Positions 12,363 through 24,008 of a DNA stretch of 64,000 nt are shown one piece after another (within the stretch, counting starts at the first letter, position 1; each line of letters starts with the position of its first letter). A program made the translations under genes and the position numbers. This DNA comes from Silene conica (lineage: Eukaryota; Streptophyta; Magnoliopsida; Caryophyllales; Caryophyllaceae). The notes below the pieces were generated by a model that was given only the letters and a program-made list of their open reading frames with translations, did no database searches and was not told the origin of the DNA. The DNA lies in the NCBI GenBank assembly GCA_029255685.2, contig CM055314.2, forward strand, positions 40,675,790 to 40,739,789. Direction: 5' to 3'.

Positions 12363-13643
12363 TGTTGGGAAATGTGTCCTCAACAATAGTGCGATCACGT
12401 AATTAAATCTCATAACAAGAATGCGCAAGGGATGATACGATTTATTAGTCAACTGACCAACATTAATCGGTAATGATTGGCTAGCTAGAGTTTGACATTA
12501 CTGTCGTATGACGGTGATGGTCAGTTGATCCCTTTAGGTCACACCTTTAGGACAATTCCCTTAATTGATAAAGTGATCAAATGTATATTGATACGATTTG
12601 ATCATATTCCTTAAACTCGTGTATCGAGAAATTAGAGGTTAAATCTTATTGTAAGATTTATGCTTAAAATTGAAACGTGTCAATTGTTAAACATTAAACG
12701 ATATTTTAAGATATCGTAATTAGAATGAATTGGGTTGAAATTAATACAAAGGTTGTAAATCGTATTGACGATAAATGATCATTTTACATTAGTAATTTCG
12801 AATTACTTATTAATTGAATAAATATGATTTATTTAATTATGTATAATATTTATGGGATAAATATTTATATGTACTAAAGTATTTTATATCTTAATGACAT
12901 ATAAGATGTCACACTTTATACAATTGTACATTTGACAAATTGTAAAATGAAATCCATTTTATGGATTATGGTAGCCGGTTTTGGTGAGGTTAGTTAAGGT
13001 TATGTTTTGTGTTTATTAATGTATAAAACACAATCATTAAAAGACCACCTTGAGAACACTAACCTAGATGCCTCCCTAGTGTCTTGAGAAGTGAAGGTGT
13101 TCCCCTTTGAGGCTTCCCAAAACCGGCAACCCCTTCCCCATAAACCATGCTTAAGATTAATTTGATTATCTTAAATTATAATAAGCATGCTTGATATATA
13201 TAAGTATATATCATATTCATTCTCTAGTTCTTCTTCTTGACCTAGCCGAAAAATCACCAAGTAAGAAGAGAAATTTTCTACCTCTAAAATACTTATTATA
13301 AAGATAATAACTTATACTATAAGTAGTATTAAAATTACATTCTAATAAGAGTGATTAGAATATTAAGGAAGAAATCGATTCCTAGTCTAGCACTACAAAG
13401 GTTTCGGTTCATTTGAGGGCTTGTCTTGGTGCATCCGGAGGAGGTATTCTAATTTGGGTACTCGGAGGATCATCCTAGCATATTCTTGGACCGTGTGTAA
13501 GGGTTCATTTTCTCCTCTTTCCGCATATAGTAGCATGCATAAGATCTTATAAACGAGTTTATAAAAATGTTAATTAAAAGTTAATTAAAGGGTTTTTGTT
13601 AGTATGACTAATTTAGTTTATGAGCAACTAGTTAAACCTAACA
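12363..13643 (+). repeat. LTR1 of the array (1281 bp)
   Basis: It starts TGTTGGGAAATG and ends AAACCTAACA, short inverted termini typical of LTRs. A TATA-like TATATATAA lies at about 13195-13203. Diagnostic bases: C at offset 894 (13257) and C at offset 1262 (13625), both shared with LTR4; a private C in TTTATGCTTAAAA where the other LTRs have T. Confidence 0.95.
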
Positions 13644-16103
13644 ATTGGTATCAGAGCAATAGGTTGTTTGCATGCTTTCCGTTTTCGTTTTTACGGAGTT
13701 ATTAGGATAACAAAATAAAACTTGATAATTTTCGTTTTAATATATGATATGCACGAAATTAATTTAGCATGATACCTACTGTTTTCTAATATGATTTAGA
13801 ATGTTTGGAATAATTTTTGCATGAATATTGATTATTGGTATGTAATATCTCGGTTTTAATATGTTTTTAATGATTAAAATGTTTAATTTTTGGGAAAAAT
13901 AGTTAAAATAAACTTCTGGCCGAGATTTTTCAGTATGATATCACATGTATTTTCTATAATATGAATATGAATTTTCGTAAATTATAGACCTTTAAATCGT
14001 GTGATATGAATTTTAATGGTTAAAATGCAATAAGATGAATAAAAATGGGTTAAAATAGTTATATTATGAATTTGACTATAAAAATTTATGAGGATGTCAC
14101 ATGCAATATTTAAAATTTATATTGAATTTTCAGAAATTTATCTCGAAATATTGCAATATTATAGATTTTTAGTGTAAAAATCGGGTAATTAGTGACATAA
14201 TTTCGACTTTAATAGTTTAAGTTGGAATTTGGCCATAAAAATTTAACACGATGTCATATATATTATTTCCAGCATGTATAAAAGTTTCGAGAATTTTATC
14301 TTATTTTATGCTTGAGAAATAATTTTAAGGGTTAAAATCGTACGATATATGACGTAAATCGTTAAAATTTGCAAATGTTGTTAAAATGGCCGAAAAATGT
14401 AACCCACATTAGTCATATATGATATGTTCATCTTGGAAATTATCTTGGGTGCCTAAAGTTTCAGATTTGATTTGTATTGATTTAATTTTGTTTTGTTAAA
14501 AGTAGCATTTAAAATTAATTAAAAGAGTCATGCATTTTTTTTTTCGGCTATGGGCAATGTGCCATTTAATTTTCTGTCAATCTTGTGTTCTTAAAATGTT
14601 TTGGAAGGTATAAAAAATATTATTAGTATTTAATTTGCATTTATGAAGTTAATTATTGAATTTTCCGACTTAAATTGCTCGTTTTACGTGTTATTTTCGA
14701 AATAATAATAAAACCGTGTAAAATACTAATATTTTAACTTTCTGAAAATTTTAAGAACATTCTGGATTTTTCAAAATTTGAATTTTGAATTTTCGAAATT
14801 TTAATGACTCTTTTGGATTTTATATTATTTTTCCCGTAAAACCGAGTAATACCGATCAATATTAAACATATTAAGTTAAGTCATGTTCAAAGTTTGAGTA
14901 AGACTAAATTTTGAATCCTATAAGAGTTGGGATGATTAACTTAAGGATGAAAACCGTTTCATATAATGCATAGTGTTGTTAAACGTTAAAACACGCGATT
15001 CCATAAACCGAGGTTTACGATAACTATTTAAATAAGTGTTTTAAATAGGACGATTTGGCTTAGGATTTGCATGTTAATTCATATTTATATAAGCATTGCA
15101 TATTTTATATTATGAATGTCATGATTTATTTTTACGTAATTTTGGGAATTATGTAATTTACTTAGTATGGCCTTAGTTTTTAAATCGGTATTTCCCGTAA
15201 TGTAAGGGGTTACCGATTCGGTTGTAATTTTGTGATCTCGCATCACCCAATTGTAATTTATTTCTATTTTATAATGTATAAAGTAGACTAGAAAAGTTGT
15301 AATATTTGTAAAATCCGGAGTTCCTTGAAGACGGTGCCATTCGGAAAGGAGTTCCGATCAAGTTGGTGTTTACCTCGAAGTGCGTGCCGCGTGAAGTTCA
15401 AGGGACCAAAGGAGTTGGTTTCCGAATTTGTACTTTGTTATTTCTTTTCTAGGAAAGGCCATACTAGGGTTTATTTATGCTTTTATTTTTGCTTTTTTAT
15501 ATGTTTGCATGCATAGCCAAATCGTCATACATTGTATCATGCATGTTTCGACCTAGTCGACCTGGTCTTTTATTTTATCGATAATTCACCGACTTAGTTC
15601 ACTTAAACGGAGATAGATAATAATTTGACTAGATCTCTTACATATAAACATTGAGACTTAGCCTTACCAAAAAGTACGGACCCATGAATCCCTTCTTCAC
15701 AAGAACGTAGGCTCGGCTACACCGGGGTACTAAAATTGTCACGTTGGGTAAGTGGGGTAATAAGATTACACCTTGAAATTTGGTTGATCTCAACGAAAGT
15801 ATTCGTAACCGTAGTTGCAATAAGTTCGGGCTAAAGATAATTTTAAGAAAATTGTCGACCGAGAGTTCTAAGAGTAGAACCGATTAAAGAGTTAATCCAC
15901 CAAATTATACCAATACGGGTTGAATCGGCTACACCGTGCCCGTATTAGTATGGGTTTGGGTCTCGGGATTGTTTACTTAATTGGGTAAGAGATCATTAAG
16001 TAAATACATAACTAAACTTGTTAAAGTTTCTAGTTTAAAATTATGAATTTAAAATGATGTTGTTTTTCCTTTTATTATTGTAGTTTAATTTTCAACATCA
16101 ACT
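13644..16103 (+). other. INT1 leader: PBS and long 5' untranslated region
   Basis: It opens with ATTGGTATCAGAGC, the plant initiator Met tRNA primer site. The following 2.4 kb are AT-rich and non-coding; the small ORFs seen there do not look like proteins. The last 500 bp are less AT-rich and well conserved in the diverged copy at 55.5-56.2 kb. They contain two copies of the mini-hairpin TCGGCTACACCG (15713-15724 and 15925-15936), the second inside a larger stem at 15913-15945. A pyrimidine tract ending in TTGTAG lies shortly before the gag ATG and could act as a 3' splice site. Confidence 0.75.
15713..15945 (+). promoter_or_regulatory. candidate gag-leader RNA signal (twin hairpins)
   Basis: TCGGCTACACCG (CGG stem, CTACA loop, CCG stem) occurs twice, 212 bp apart. 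The second copy is the tip of a stem ATACGGG...CCCGTAT at 15913-15945. In the diverged copy at 55874-55885 and 56084-56095 the first is unchanged and the second differs only in its loop (CTACT). Equivalent sites are at 22709-22941 and 29709-29941. A role in packaging or dimerisation is inferred from position and conservation only. Confidence 0.45.
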
Positions 16104-17012
16104 ATGGCAACCAACGCTCCACCTCTCACTAACGTATCATGGCTTCGATCCTTTATGGATCGTTGTAAACTCGATAAGCATGGTTCCAATTTTAAGGATT
16201 GGGATGCGCAATTGCTTTTGGCCGCTCAAGGTGACGATAAGAGTCGTTACCTATCCGAAGCCGCTCCTCCCGCTCCGACCGCTCGTTCATCGGTCCAAAC
16301 TCGTGAGGCCTATGAAGCCTACATGAAAGAGTCCTCCGCTCTTAAAAATGTGCTCATCTTCTCCATGGAGCCGGATCTCCAAAGGAGTATGATTAAGTTG
16401 ACCACATCATATGAGATATACACCAAGCTTGCGACCATGTTTTCGCAAACTCCTAGGGTGATTCAATATGAGGCGGCTTCCGCCTTCTTTGACATAACCT
16501 TCAAGGAAGGGCAAAAGATAAGCCCTCATGTGCTCAAACTAGTTGAGCTCGCGGAGACTCTAAAAGCTCAAGATGTTGATGTTCCCGACTCTCTTATCAT
16601 TGACCGAGTTCTTCACTCGCTCAATAAGGTTAAGGCGTATGCTCAATTCCGGGTGAATTTCAATATGCGAAACCAAGAGACATCGTTAGACGAGTTGCAT
16701 AAGATGCTAGTCCAAGCCGAAAGGGACATGGGACTTCATGAAAGTTCCACCAAGGATGTTTTAAACATCGAAAAGAAAGGGAAAACGAGCTTCAAGAGGA
16801 ATGCCTCGAAAGGCAAGGGCAAGAAAACGTTCAAGCCCAAAGCGACCAAAGAAAAGACCTTTTCGAAAGGCGCTTCCACCTCGTCTTCAAAAGAGCAAGA
16901 CAAGTGCCATTATTGCACGAGGATCGGTCATTGGAAGCGAAATTGCCCCAAGTACTTAAGTGATCTCAAAAATGGGAAGGCAACCGCCGTAGGTAATAAT
17001 TCTCGCGTATAA
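16104..17012 (+). CDS. gag protein of array unit 1
   Basis: A 302-aa intact ORF starting MATNAPPLTNVSW. The N-terminal two thirds resemble a copia gag core: GSNFKDWDAQL near 27, a MKESSALKNVLI helix, EIYTKLATMF, and a long amphipathic stretch with LHSL near 188. A Lys/Ser-rich linker follows, then one CCHC zinc knuckle CHYCTRIGHWKRNC (about residues 271-284) for RNA binding. The product should form particles that package the element's RNA. No pol follows in any frame, and the stop TAA at 17010-17012 is genuine. The amino acid sequence is identical in all three units. Confidence 0.9.
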   Translation: MATNAPPLTNVSWLRSFMDRCKLDKHGSNFKDWDAQLLLAAQGDDKSRYLSEAAPPAPTARSSVQTREAYEAYMKESSALKNVLIFSMEPDLQRSMIKLTTSYEIYTKLATMFSQTPRVIQYEAASAFFDITFKEGQKISPHVLKLVELAETLKAQDVDVPDSLIIDRVLHSLNKVKAYAQFRVNFNMRNQETSLDELHKMLVQAERDMGLHESSTKDVLNIEKKGKTSFKRNASKGKGKKTFKPKATKEKTFSKGASTSSSKEQDKCHYCTRIGHWKRNCPKYLSDLKNGKATAVGNNSRV

Positions 17013-19362
17013 TTCATGTCGTTTATCAACTTATGTATAGTGATACAAATGTGTTGATATTTACCCTTTTTAAATTGTTTTAAAGGGCCACCCCCGAATA
17101 ATGATAAGGGCAAGGAGAAGGAAGCTTGAAGTTCCTTACTTGGATGGCTACGGTAGCATCCAATTGATCGAAGACTTGAAGAGCTAGGCTCTAATTTTCA
17201 TATCGTCTTCTTTCATATTTTGCATTTATTTATGGAACAATTTAATTTTCTTGTAGGACAAGGATTAAAATCCTAAAACAATGGTTGTAATTTGGGATAT
17301 TAGTGACTTGGTTTTCAACCCGAGTCACTACTTTTGTTCTTAATCAATGTTTTGATTTCTCAAATAAATTACAAGCCTTGTTTAAACATGAATGATAGAA
17401 ATTTAATATTGATACGATCAAGTATAAGAGAATCAAAGAGTTGATTAAAACGGAGAACTACACCCCATGAGATAGATTCAATCAAAATGAGACTATATCA
17501 GTTCATTATAAGATTTTCATTTTAAGTGAAAATGAGAATGTATTCATCACACCTATCAAACTTCAAACATTCAAACACATTGGTTAATCGAAATAGCTAT
17601 CCTTAAACAAGTAAAGGTTATTGTTAGAAGGATAGAGTGGGAGAAAATATTTCGCTCACAAACCAATGATGTAAATAAAGGAAGGATCTTAGAGAAGATT
17701 CTTACTTGGGAGTCTTAAGAAGAGCCCTAAGTGATTTGAAGGAACTACGAGACGACACTGAAGAAACTACGGGAGGACACTCGAAGAAAGGTTCTTTGTG
17801 TTCATTGTTTCATAGAGAGGAAACTTGAAACCCCGTATGAAATCATCGGTAGGAAAACGGTTCCTATGTAGTTATAAAGAAATTATCATGTCATTTTCGT
17901 CTCAAGGAAACGAAGACATGATAAGAAGGTAATGATTGATTGAATGGAAACAGATCACTATATGGATAGTGATAGTGATAATGATTCGAGTAATAGTTTA
18001 ACATACGTGAAATGAAAGGTTCATTTAAGATATCGAGAGATATTGATTTTAGTGGGAGCGATATTCATAAAAGAATTAAGCCTACCATTTAGAGAGAATG
18101 GGTGATTCATTAAGGTGTAAAGAATAAGAGGTTTTCAATTCTAGATGATCAAATAAGTTATATCATAAGATGATGGAGCTTACGGGAAGGTTTATTATAT
18201 GGATAATAAAAGGTCGCCCGCTAGAAGTTAGAATGGGTGGATACATTGTTCATAATGATGAATGAAACCATTATCAAAATAGCCAAGATGTTTGAAAATT
18301 GTAAGAGTGATGAAATCACTAATAAACTGCAATATAGATTTCAGTACATAAGTGACTATAGAGAGTGATTTTTAATCCCTCCAGTATATCGATACGTCAC
18401 AAGTTATAAGATAACAGTGGGAGCTTTCCTCAGGAAAGGAAACTCAAAACCTAGAAAGAGTTCTAGAAATGTACTCAAATAGAATCATATTATACGGGAT
18501 AATATGAGAATGAAGGATACCAAGATTTGTAAGTTTTGCAATCATGAATAAAAGGTTTATTTGCAAAACACTAATACAAATAGATGATTGTGCATCAAAA
18601 TGCAATATAATAGTGTTGACTATTGTTGCATGACAACATCATTTGAGTTATTAGTAACTCAAAGTAAAAGATACTTTGTCAGAATCCAAATGGGTTGTAA
18701 GAGACAATTTTGAACCCCATAAGTGAACTGGATGGACTTAGTATGGCCCCTAGCCGCTTACATGAGGTGACGTCTCAAAGCGACTAGAGTGTGAGGCGAT
18801 TGATGGCAAGTTCAAGTGCCATAGAGTCATATGTGATGACTAGTCGATCACATATGCAGACTGTAAGAGACACTCTGTCGGGCAATGTGACTGCTTATAG
18901 AGTTCTGGAAATTTTATAGCCGGGTCGTGGCGAGAGCTGCTATAGTATTCTTGTGAGTCAATTCTTTGACTAAAGACTACTCTCCTAAGATGGTACAGTT
19001 TAGGCATAACTTTGATCCATTCTCTACGACTTTTCGTAACTGGAGTCAAATGGGATTGTTTTGGGTTGTGACTAACTGTGACTAGTTGAAGGAAGTAGTG
19101 CGATAGAAATTGTCCACCCCTTGTCAGGGTTGTTCAAATCTCAGGGCCACTCGAGGAGAAGTTAACTGGAAATGCGTGGCCACGCTCGGAAGGTATCTAT
19201 GGTAGATAATTCCAGTCAAACAGTTATTCTCCAGATCGAGGAAACCACTCATGATATGATCGAATGCAAGTACGACCTTAGAGAGACATCTTGCATTGAG
19301 TGGGAGATTGTAATAGGACAAGAGAATTGGTGACGCACACTTGTCGAGGACAAGTGGGAGAT
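17013..19362 (+). other. INT1 3' non-coding region with PPT
   Basis: 2.35 kb without a credible ORF. It contains five copies of AGTGGGAG, at 17636, 18051, 18416, 19299 and 19353; the last is the functional-looking polypurine tract abutting LTR2. The final 250 bp are related to the copia 3' end near 2220-2529. The start of the region has a short Lys-rich potential exon after TTTTAAAG at 17081-17130, which could be a former continuation of gag. Confidence 0.7.
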
Positions 19363-20639
19363 TGTTGGGAAATGTGTCCTCAACAATAGTGCGATCACGT
19401 AATTAAATCTCATAACAAGAATGCGCAAGGGATGATACGATTTATTAGTCAACTGACCAACATTAATCGGTAATGATTGGCTAGCTAGAGTTTGACATTA
19501 CTGTCGTATGACGGTGATGGTCAGTTGATCCCTTCAGGTCACACCTTTAGGACAATTCCCTTAATTGATAAAGTGATCAAATGTATATTGATACGATTTG
19601 ATCATATTCCTTAAACTCGTGTATCGAGAAATTAGAGGTTAAATCTTATTGTAAGATTTATGTTTAAAATTGAAACGTGTCAATTGTTAAACATTAAACG
19701 ATATTTTAAGATATCGTAATTAGAATGAATTGGGTTGAAATTAATACAAAGGTTGTAAATCGTATTGACGATAAATGATCATTTTACATTAGTAATTTCG
19801 AATTACTTATTAATTGAATAAATATGATTTATTTAATTATGTATAATATTTATGGGATAAATATTTATATGTACTAAAGTATTTTATATCTTAATGACAT
19901 ATAAGATGTCACACTTTATACAATTGTACATTTGACAAATTGTAAAATGAAATCCATTTTATGGATTATGGTAGCCGGTTTTGGTGAGGTTAGTTAAGGT
20001 TATGTTTTGTGTTTATTAATGTATAAAACACAATCATTAAAAGACCACCTTGAGAACACTAACCTAGATGCCTCCCTAGTGTCTTGAGAAGTGAAGGTGT
20101 TCCCCTTTGAGGCTTCCCAAAACCGGCAACCCCTTCCCCATAAACCATGCTTAAGATTAATTTGATTATCTTAAATTATAATAAGCATGCTTGATATATA
20201 TAAGTATATATCATATTCATTCTCTAGTTCTTCTTCTTGACCTAGCCGAAAAATCAGCAAGTAAGAAGAGAAATTTTCTACCTCTAAAATACTTATTATA
20301 AAGATAATTATACTATAAGTAGTATTAAAATTACATTCTAATAAGAGTGATTAGAATATTAAGGAAGAAATCGATTCCTAGTCTAGCACTACAAAGGTTT
20401 CGGTTCATTTGAGGGCTTGTCTTGGTGCATCCGGAGGAGGTATTCTAATTTGGGTACTCGGAGGATCATCCTAGCATATTCTTGGACCGTGTGTAAGGGT
20501 TCATTTTCTCCTCTTTCCGCATATAGTAGCATGCATAAGATCTTATAAACGAGTTTATAAAAATGTTAATTAAAAGTTAATTAAAGGGTTTTTGTTAGTA
20601 TGACTAATTTAGTTTATGAGTAACTAGTTAAACCTAACA
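19363..20639 (+). repeat. LTR2 of the array (1277 bp)
   Basis: Same ends as LTR1, with a private 4-bp deletion near offset 945 and a private C in the CCCTTCAGG site. It has G at offset 894 (20257) and T at the equivalent of offset 1262 (20621), shared with LTR3 only. Confidence 0.95.
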
Positions 20640-23099
20640 ATTGGTATCAGAGCAATAGGTTGTTTGCATGCTTTCCGTTTTCGTTTTTACGGAGTTATTA
20701 GGATAACAAAATAAAACTTGATAATTTTCGTTTTAATATATGATATGCACGAAATTAATTTAGCATGATACCTACTGTTTTCTAATATGATTTAGAATGT
20801 TTGGAATAATGTTTGCATGAATATTGATTATTGGTATGTAATATCTCGGTTTTAATATGTTTTTAATGATTAAAATGTTTAATTTTTGGGAAAAATAGTT
20901 AAAATAAACTTCTGGCCGAGATTTTTCAGTATGATATCACATGTATTTTCTATAATATGAATATGAATTTTCGTAAATTATAGACCTTTAAATCGTGTGA
21001 TATGAATTTTAATGGTTAAAATGCAATAAGATGAATAAAAATGGGTTAAAATAGTTATATTATGAATTTGACTATAAAAATTTATGAGGATGTCACATGC
21101 AATATTTAAAATTTATATTGAATTTTCAGAAATTTATCTCGAAATATTGCAATATTATAGATTTTTAGTGTAAAAATCGGGTAATTAGTGACATAATTTC
21201 GACTTTAATAGTTTAAGTTGGAATTTGGCCATAAAAATTTAACACGATGTCATATATATTATTTCCAGCATGTATAAAAGTTTCGAGAATTTTATCTTAT
21301 TTTATGCTTGAGAAATAATTTTAAGGGTTAAAATCGTACGATATATGACGTAAATCGTTAAAATTTGCAAATGTTGTTAAAATGGCCGAAAAATGTAACC
21401 CACATTAGTCATATATGATATGTTCATCTTGGAAATTATCTTGGGTGCCTAAAGTTTCAGATTTGATTTGTATTGATTTAATTTTGTTTTGTTAAAAGTA
21501 GCATTTAAAATTAATTAAAAGAGTCATGCATTTTTTTTTTCGGCTATGGGCAATGTGCCATTTAATTTTCTGTCAATCTTGTGTTCTTAAAATGTTTTGG
21601 AAGGTATAAAAAATATTATTAGTATTTAATTTGCATTTATGAAGTTAATTATTGAATTTTCCGACTTAAATTGCTCGTTTTACGTGTTATTTTCGAAATA
21701 ATAATAAAACCGTGTAAAATACTAATATTTTAACTTTCTGAAAATTTTAAGAACATTCTGGATTTTTCAAAATTTGAATTTTGAATTTTCGAAATTTTAA
21801 TGACTCTTTTGGATTTTATATTATTTTTCCCGTAAAACCGAGTAATACCGATCAATATTAAACATATTAAGTTAAGTCATGTTCAAAGTTTGAGTAAGAC
21901 TAAATTTTGAATCCTATAAGAGTTGGGATGATTAACTTAAGGATGAAAACCGTTTCATATAATGCATAGTGTTGTTAAACGTTAAAACACGCGATTCCAT
22001 AAACCGAGGTTTACGATAACTATTTAAATAAGTGTTTTAAATAGGACGATTTGGCTTAGGATTTGCATGTTAATTCATATTTATATAAGCATTGCATATT
22101 TTATATTATGAATGTCATGATTTATTTTTACGTAATTTTGGGAATTATGTAATTTACTTAGTATGGCCTTAGTTTTTAAATCGGTATTTCCCGTAATGTA
22201 AGGGGTTACCGATTCGGTTGTAATTTTGTGATCTCGCATCACCCAATTGTAATTTATTTCTATTTTATAATGTATAAAGTAGACTAGAAAAGTTGTAATA
22301 TTTGTAAAATCCGGAGTTCCTTGAAGACGGTGCCATTCGGAAAGGAGTTCCGATCAAGTTGGTGTTTACCTCGAAGTGCGTGCCGCGTGAAGTTCAAGGG
22401 ACCAAAGGAGTTGGTTTCCGAATTTGTACTTTGTTATTTCTTTTCTAGGAAAGGCCATACTAGGGTTTATTTATGCTTTTATTTTTGCTTTTTTATATGT
22501 TTGCATGCATAGCCAAATCGTCATACATTGTATCATGCATGTTTCGACCTAGTCGACCTGGTCTTTTATTTTATCGATAATTCACCGACTTAGTTCACTT
22601 AAACGGAGATAGATAATAATTTGACTAGATCTCTTACATATAAACATTGAGACTTAGCCTTACCAAAAAGTACGGACCCATGAATCCCTTCTTCACAAGA
22701 ACGTAGGCTCGGCTACACCGGGGTACTAAAATTGTCACGTTGGGTAAGTGGGGTAATAAGATTACACCTTGAAATTTGGTTGATCTCAACGAAAGTATTC
22801 GTAACCGTAGTTGCAATAAGTTCGGGCTAAAGATAATTTTAAGAAAATTGTCGACCGAGAGTTCTAAGAGTAGAACCGATTAAAGAGTTAATCCACCAAA
22901 TTATACCAATACGGGTTGAATCGGCTACACCGTGCCCGTATTAGTATGGGTTTGGGTCTCGGGATTGTTTACTTAATTGGGTAAGAGATCATTAAGTAAA
23001 TACATAACTAAACTTGTTAAAGTTTCTAGTTTAAAATTATGAATTTAAAATGATGTTGTTTTTCCTTTTATTATTGTAGTTTAATTTTCAACATCAACT
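20640..23099 (+). other. INT2 leader (PBS and 5' untranslated region)
   Basis: Same length and content as the INT1 leader, 6996 bp further on. One private substitution was seen at about 20808 (AATAATGTTTGC instead of AATAATTTTTGC). Confidence 0.75.
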
Positions 23100-24008
23100 A
23101 TGGCAACCAACGCTCCACCTCTCACTAACGTATCATGGCTTCGATCCTTTATGGATCGTTGTAAACTCGATAAGCATGGTTCCAATTTTAAGGATTGGGA
23201 TGCGCAATTGCTTTTGGCCGCTCAAGGTGACGATAAGAGTCGTTACCTATCCGAAGCCGCTCCTCCCGCTCCGACCGCTCGTTCATCGGTCCAAACTCGT
23301 GAGGCCTATGAAGCCTACATGAAAGAGTCCTCCGCTCTTAAAAATGTGCTCATCTTCTCCATGGAGCCGGATCTCCAAAGGAGTATGATTAAGTTGACCA
23401 CATCATATGAGATATACACCAAGCTTGCGACCATGTTTTCGCAAACTCCTAGGGTGATTCAATATGAGGCGGCTTCCGCCTTCTTTGACATAACCTTCAA
23501 GGAAGGGCAAAAGATAAGCCCTCATGTGCTCAAACTAGTTGAGCTCGCGGAGACTCTAAAAGCTCAAGATGTTGATGTTCCCGACTCTCTTATCATTGAC
23601 CGAGTTCTTCACTCGCTCAATAAGGTTAAGGCGTATGCTCAATTCCGGGTGAATTTCAATATGCGAAACCAAGAGACATCGTTAGACGAGTTGCATAAGA
23701 TGCTAGTCCAAGCCGAAAGGGACATGGGACTTCATGAAAGTTCCACCAAGGATGTTTTAAACATCGAAAAGAAAGGGAAAACGAGCTTCAAGAGGAATGC
23801 CTCGAAAGGCAAGGGCAAGAAAACGTTCAAGCCCAAAGCGACCAAAGAAAAGACCTTTTCGAAAGGCGCTTCCACCTCGTCTTCAAAAGAGCAAGACAAG
23901 TGCCATTATTGCACGAGGATCGGTCATTGGAAGCGAAATTGCCCCAAGTACTTAAGTGATCTCAAAAATGGGAAGGCAACCGCCGTAGGTAATAATTCTC
24001 GCGTATAA
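23100..24008 (+). CDS. gag protein of array unit 2
   Basis: A 302-aa ORF identical in amino acid sequence to the unit 1 gag, including the CHYCTRIGHWKRNC knuckle. It lies between a full leader and a full 3' region, so this unit is complete apart from sharing its LTRs with both neighbours. The identity shows either very recent duplication or ongoing homogenisation. Confidence 0.9.
   Translation: MATNAPPLTNVSWLRSFMDRCKLDKHGSNFKDWDAQLLLAAQGDDKSRYLSEAAPPAPTARSSVQTREAYEAYMKESSALKNVLIFSMEPDLQRSMIKLTTSYEIYTKLATMFSQTPRVIQYEAASAFFDITFKEGQKISPHVLKLVELAETLKAQDVDVPDSLIIDRVLHSLNKVKAYAQFRVNFNMRNQETSLDELHKMLVQAERDMGLHESSTKDVLNIEKKGKTSFKRNASKGKGKKTFKPKATKEKTFSKGASTSSSKEQDKCHYCTRIGHWKRNCPKYLSDLKNGKATAVGNNSRV

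Noticed and set aside
15325..15820. Small ORFs in the array leaders (and equivalents at 22321-22816 and 29321-29816)
   Set aside because: Composition is not protein-like, the plus ORF is not preserved in the same form in the diverged copy at 55.5 kb, and they sit in the untranslated leader.
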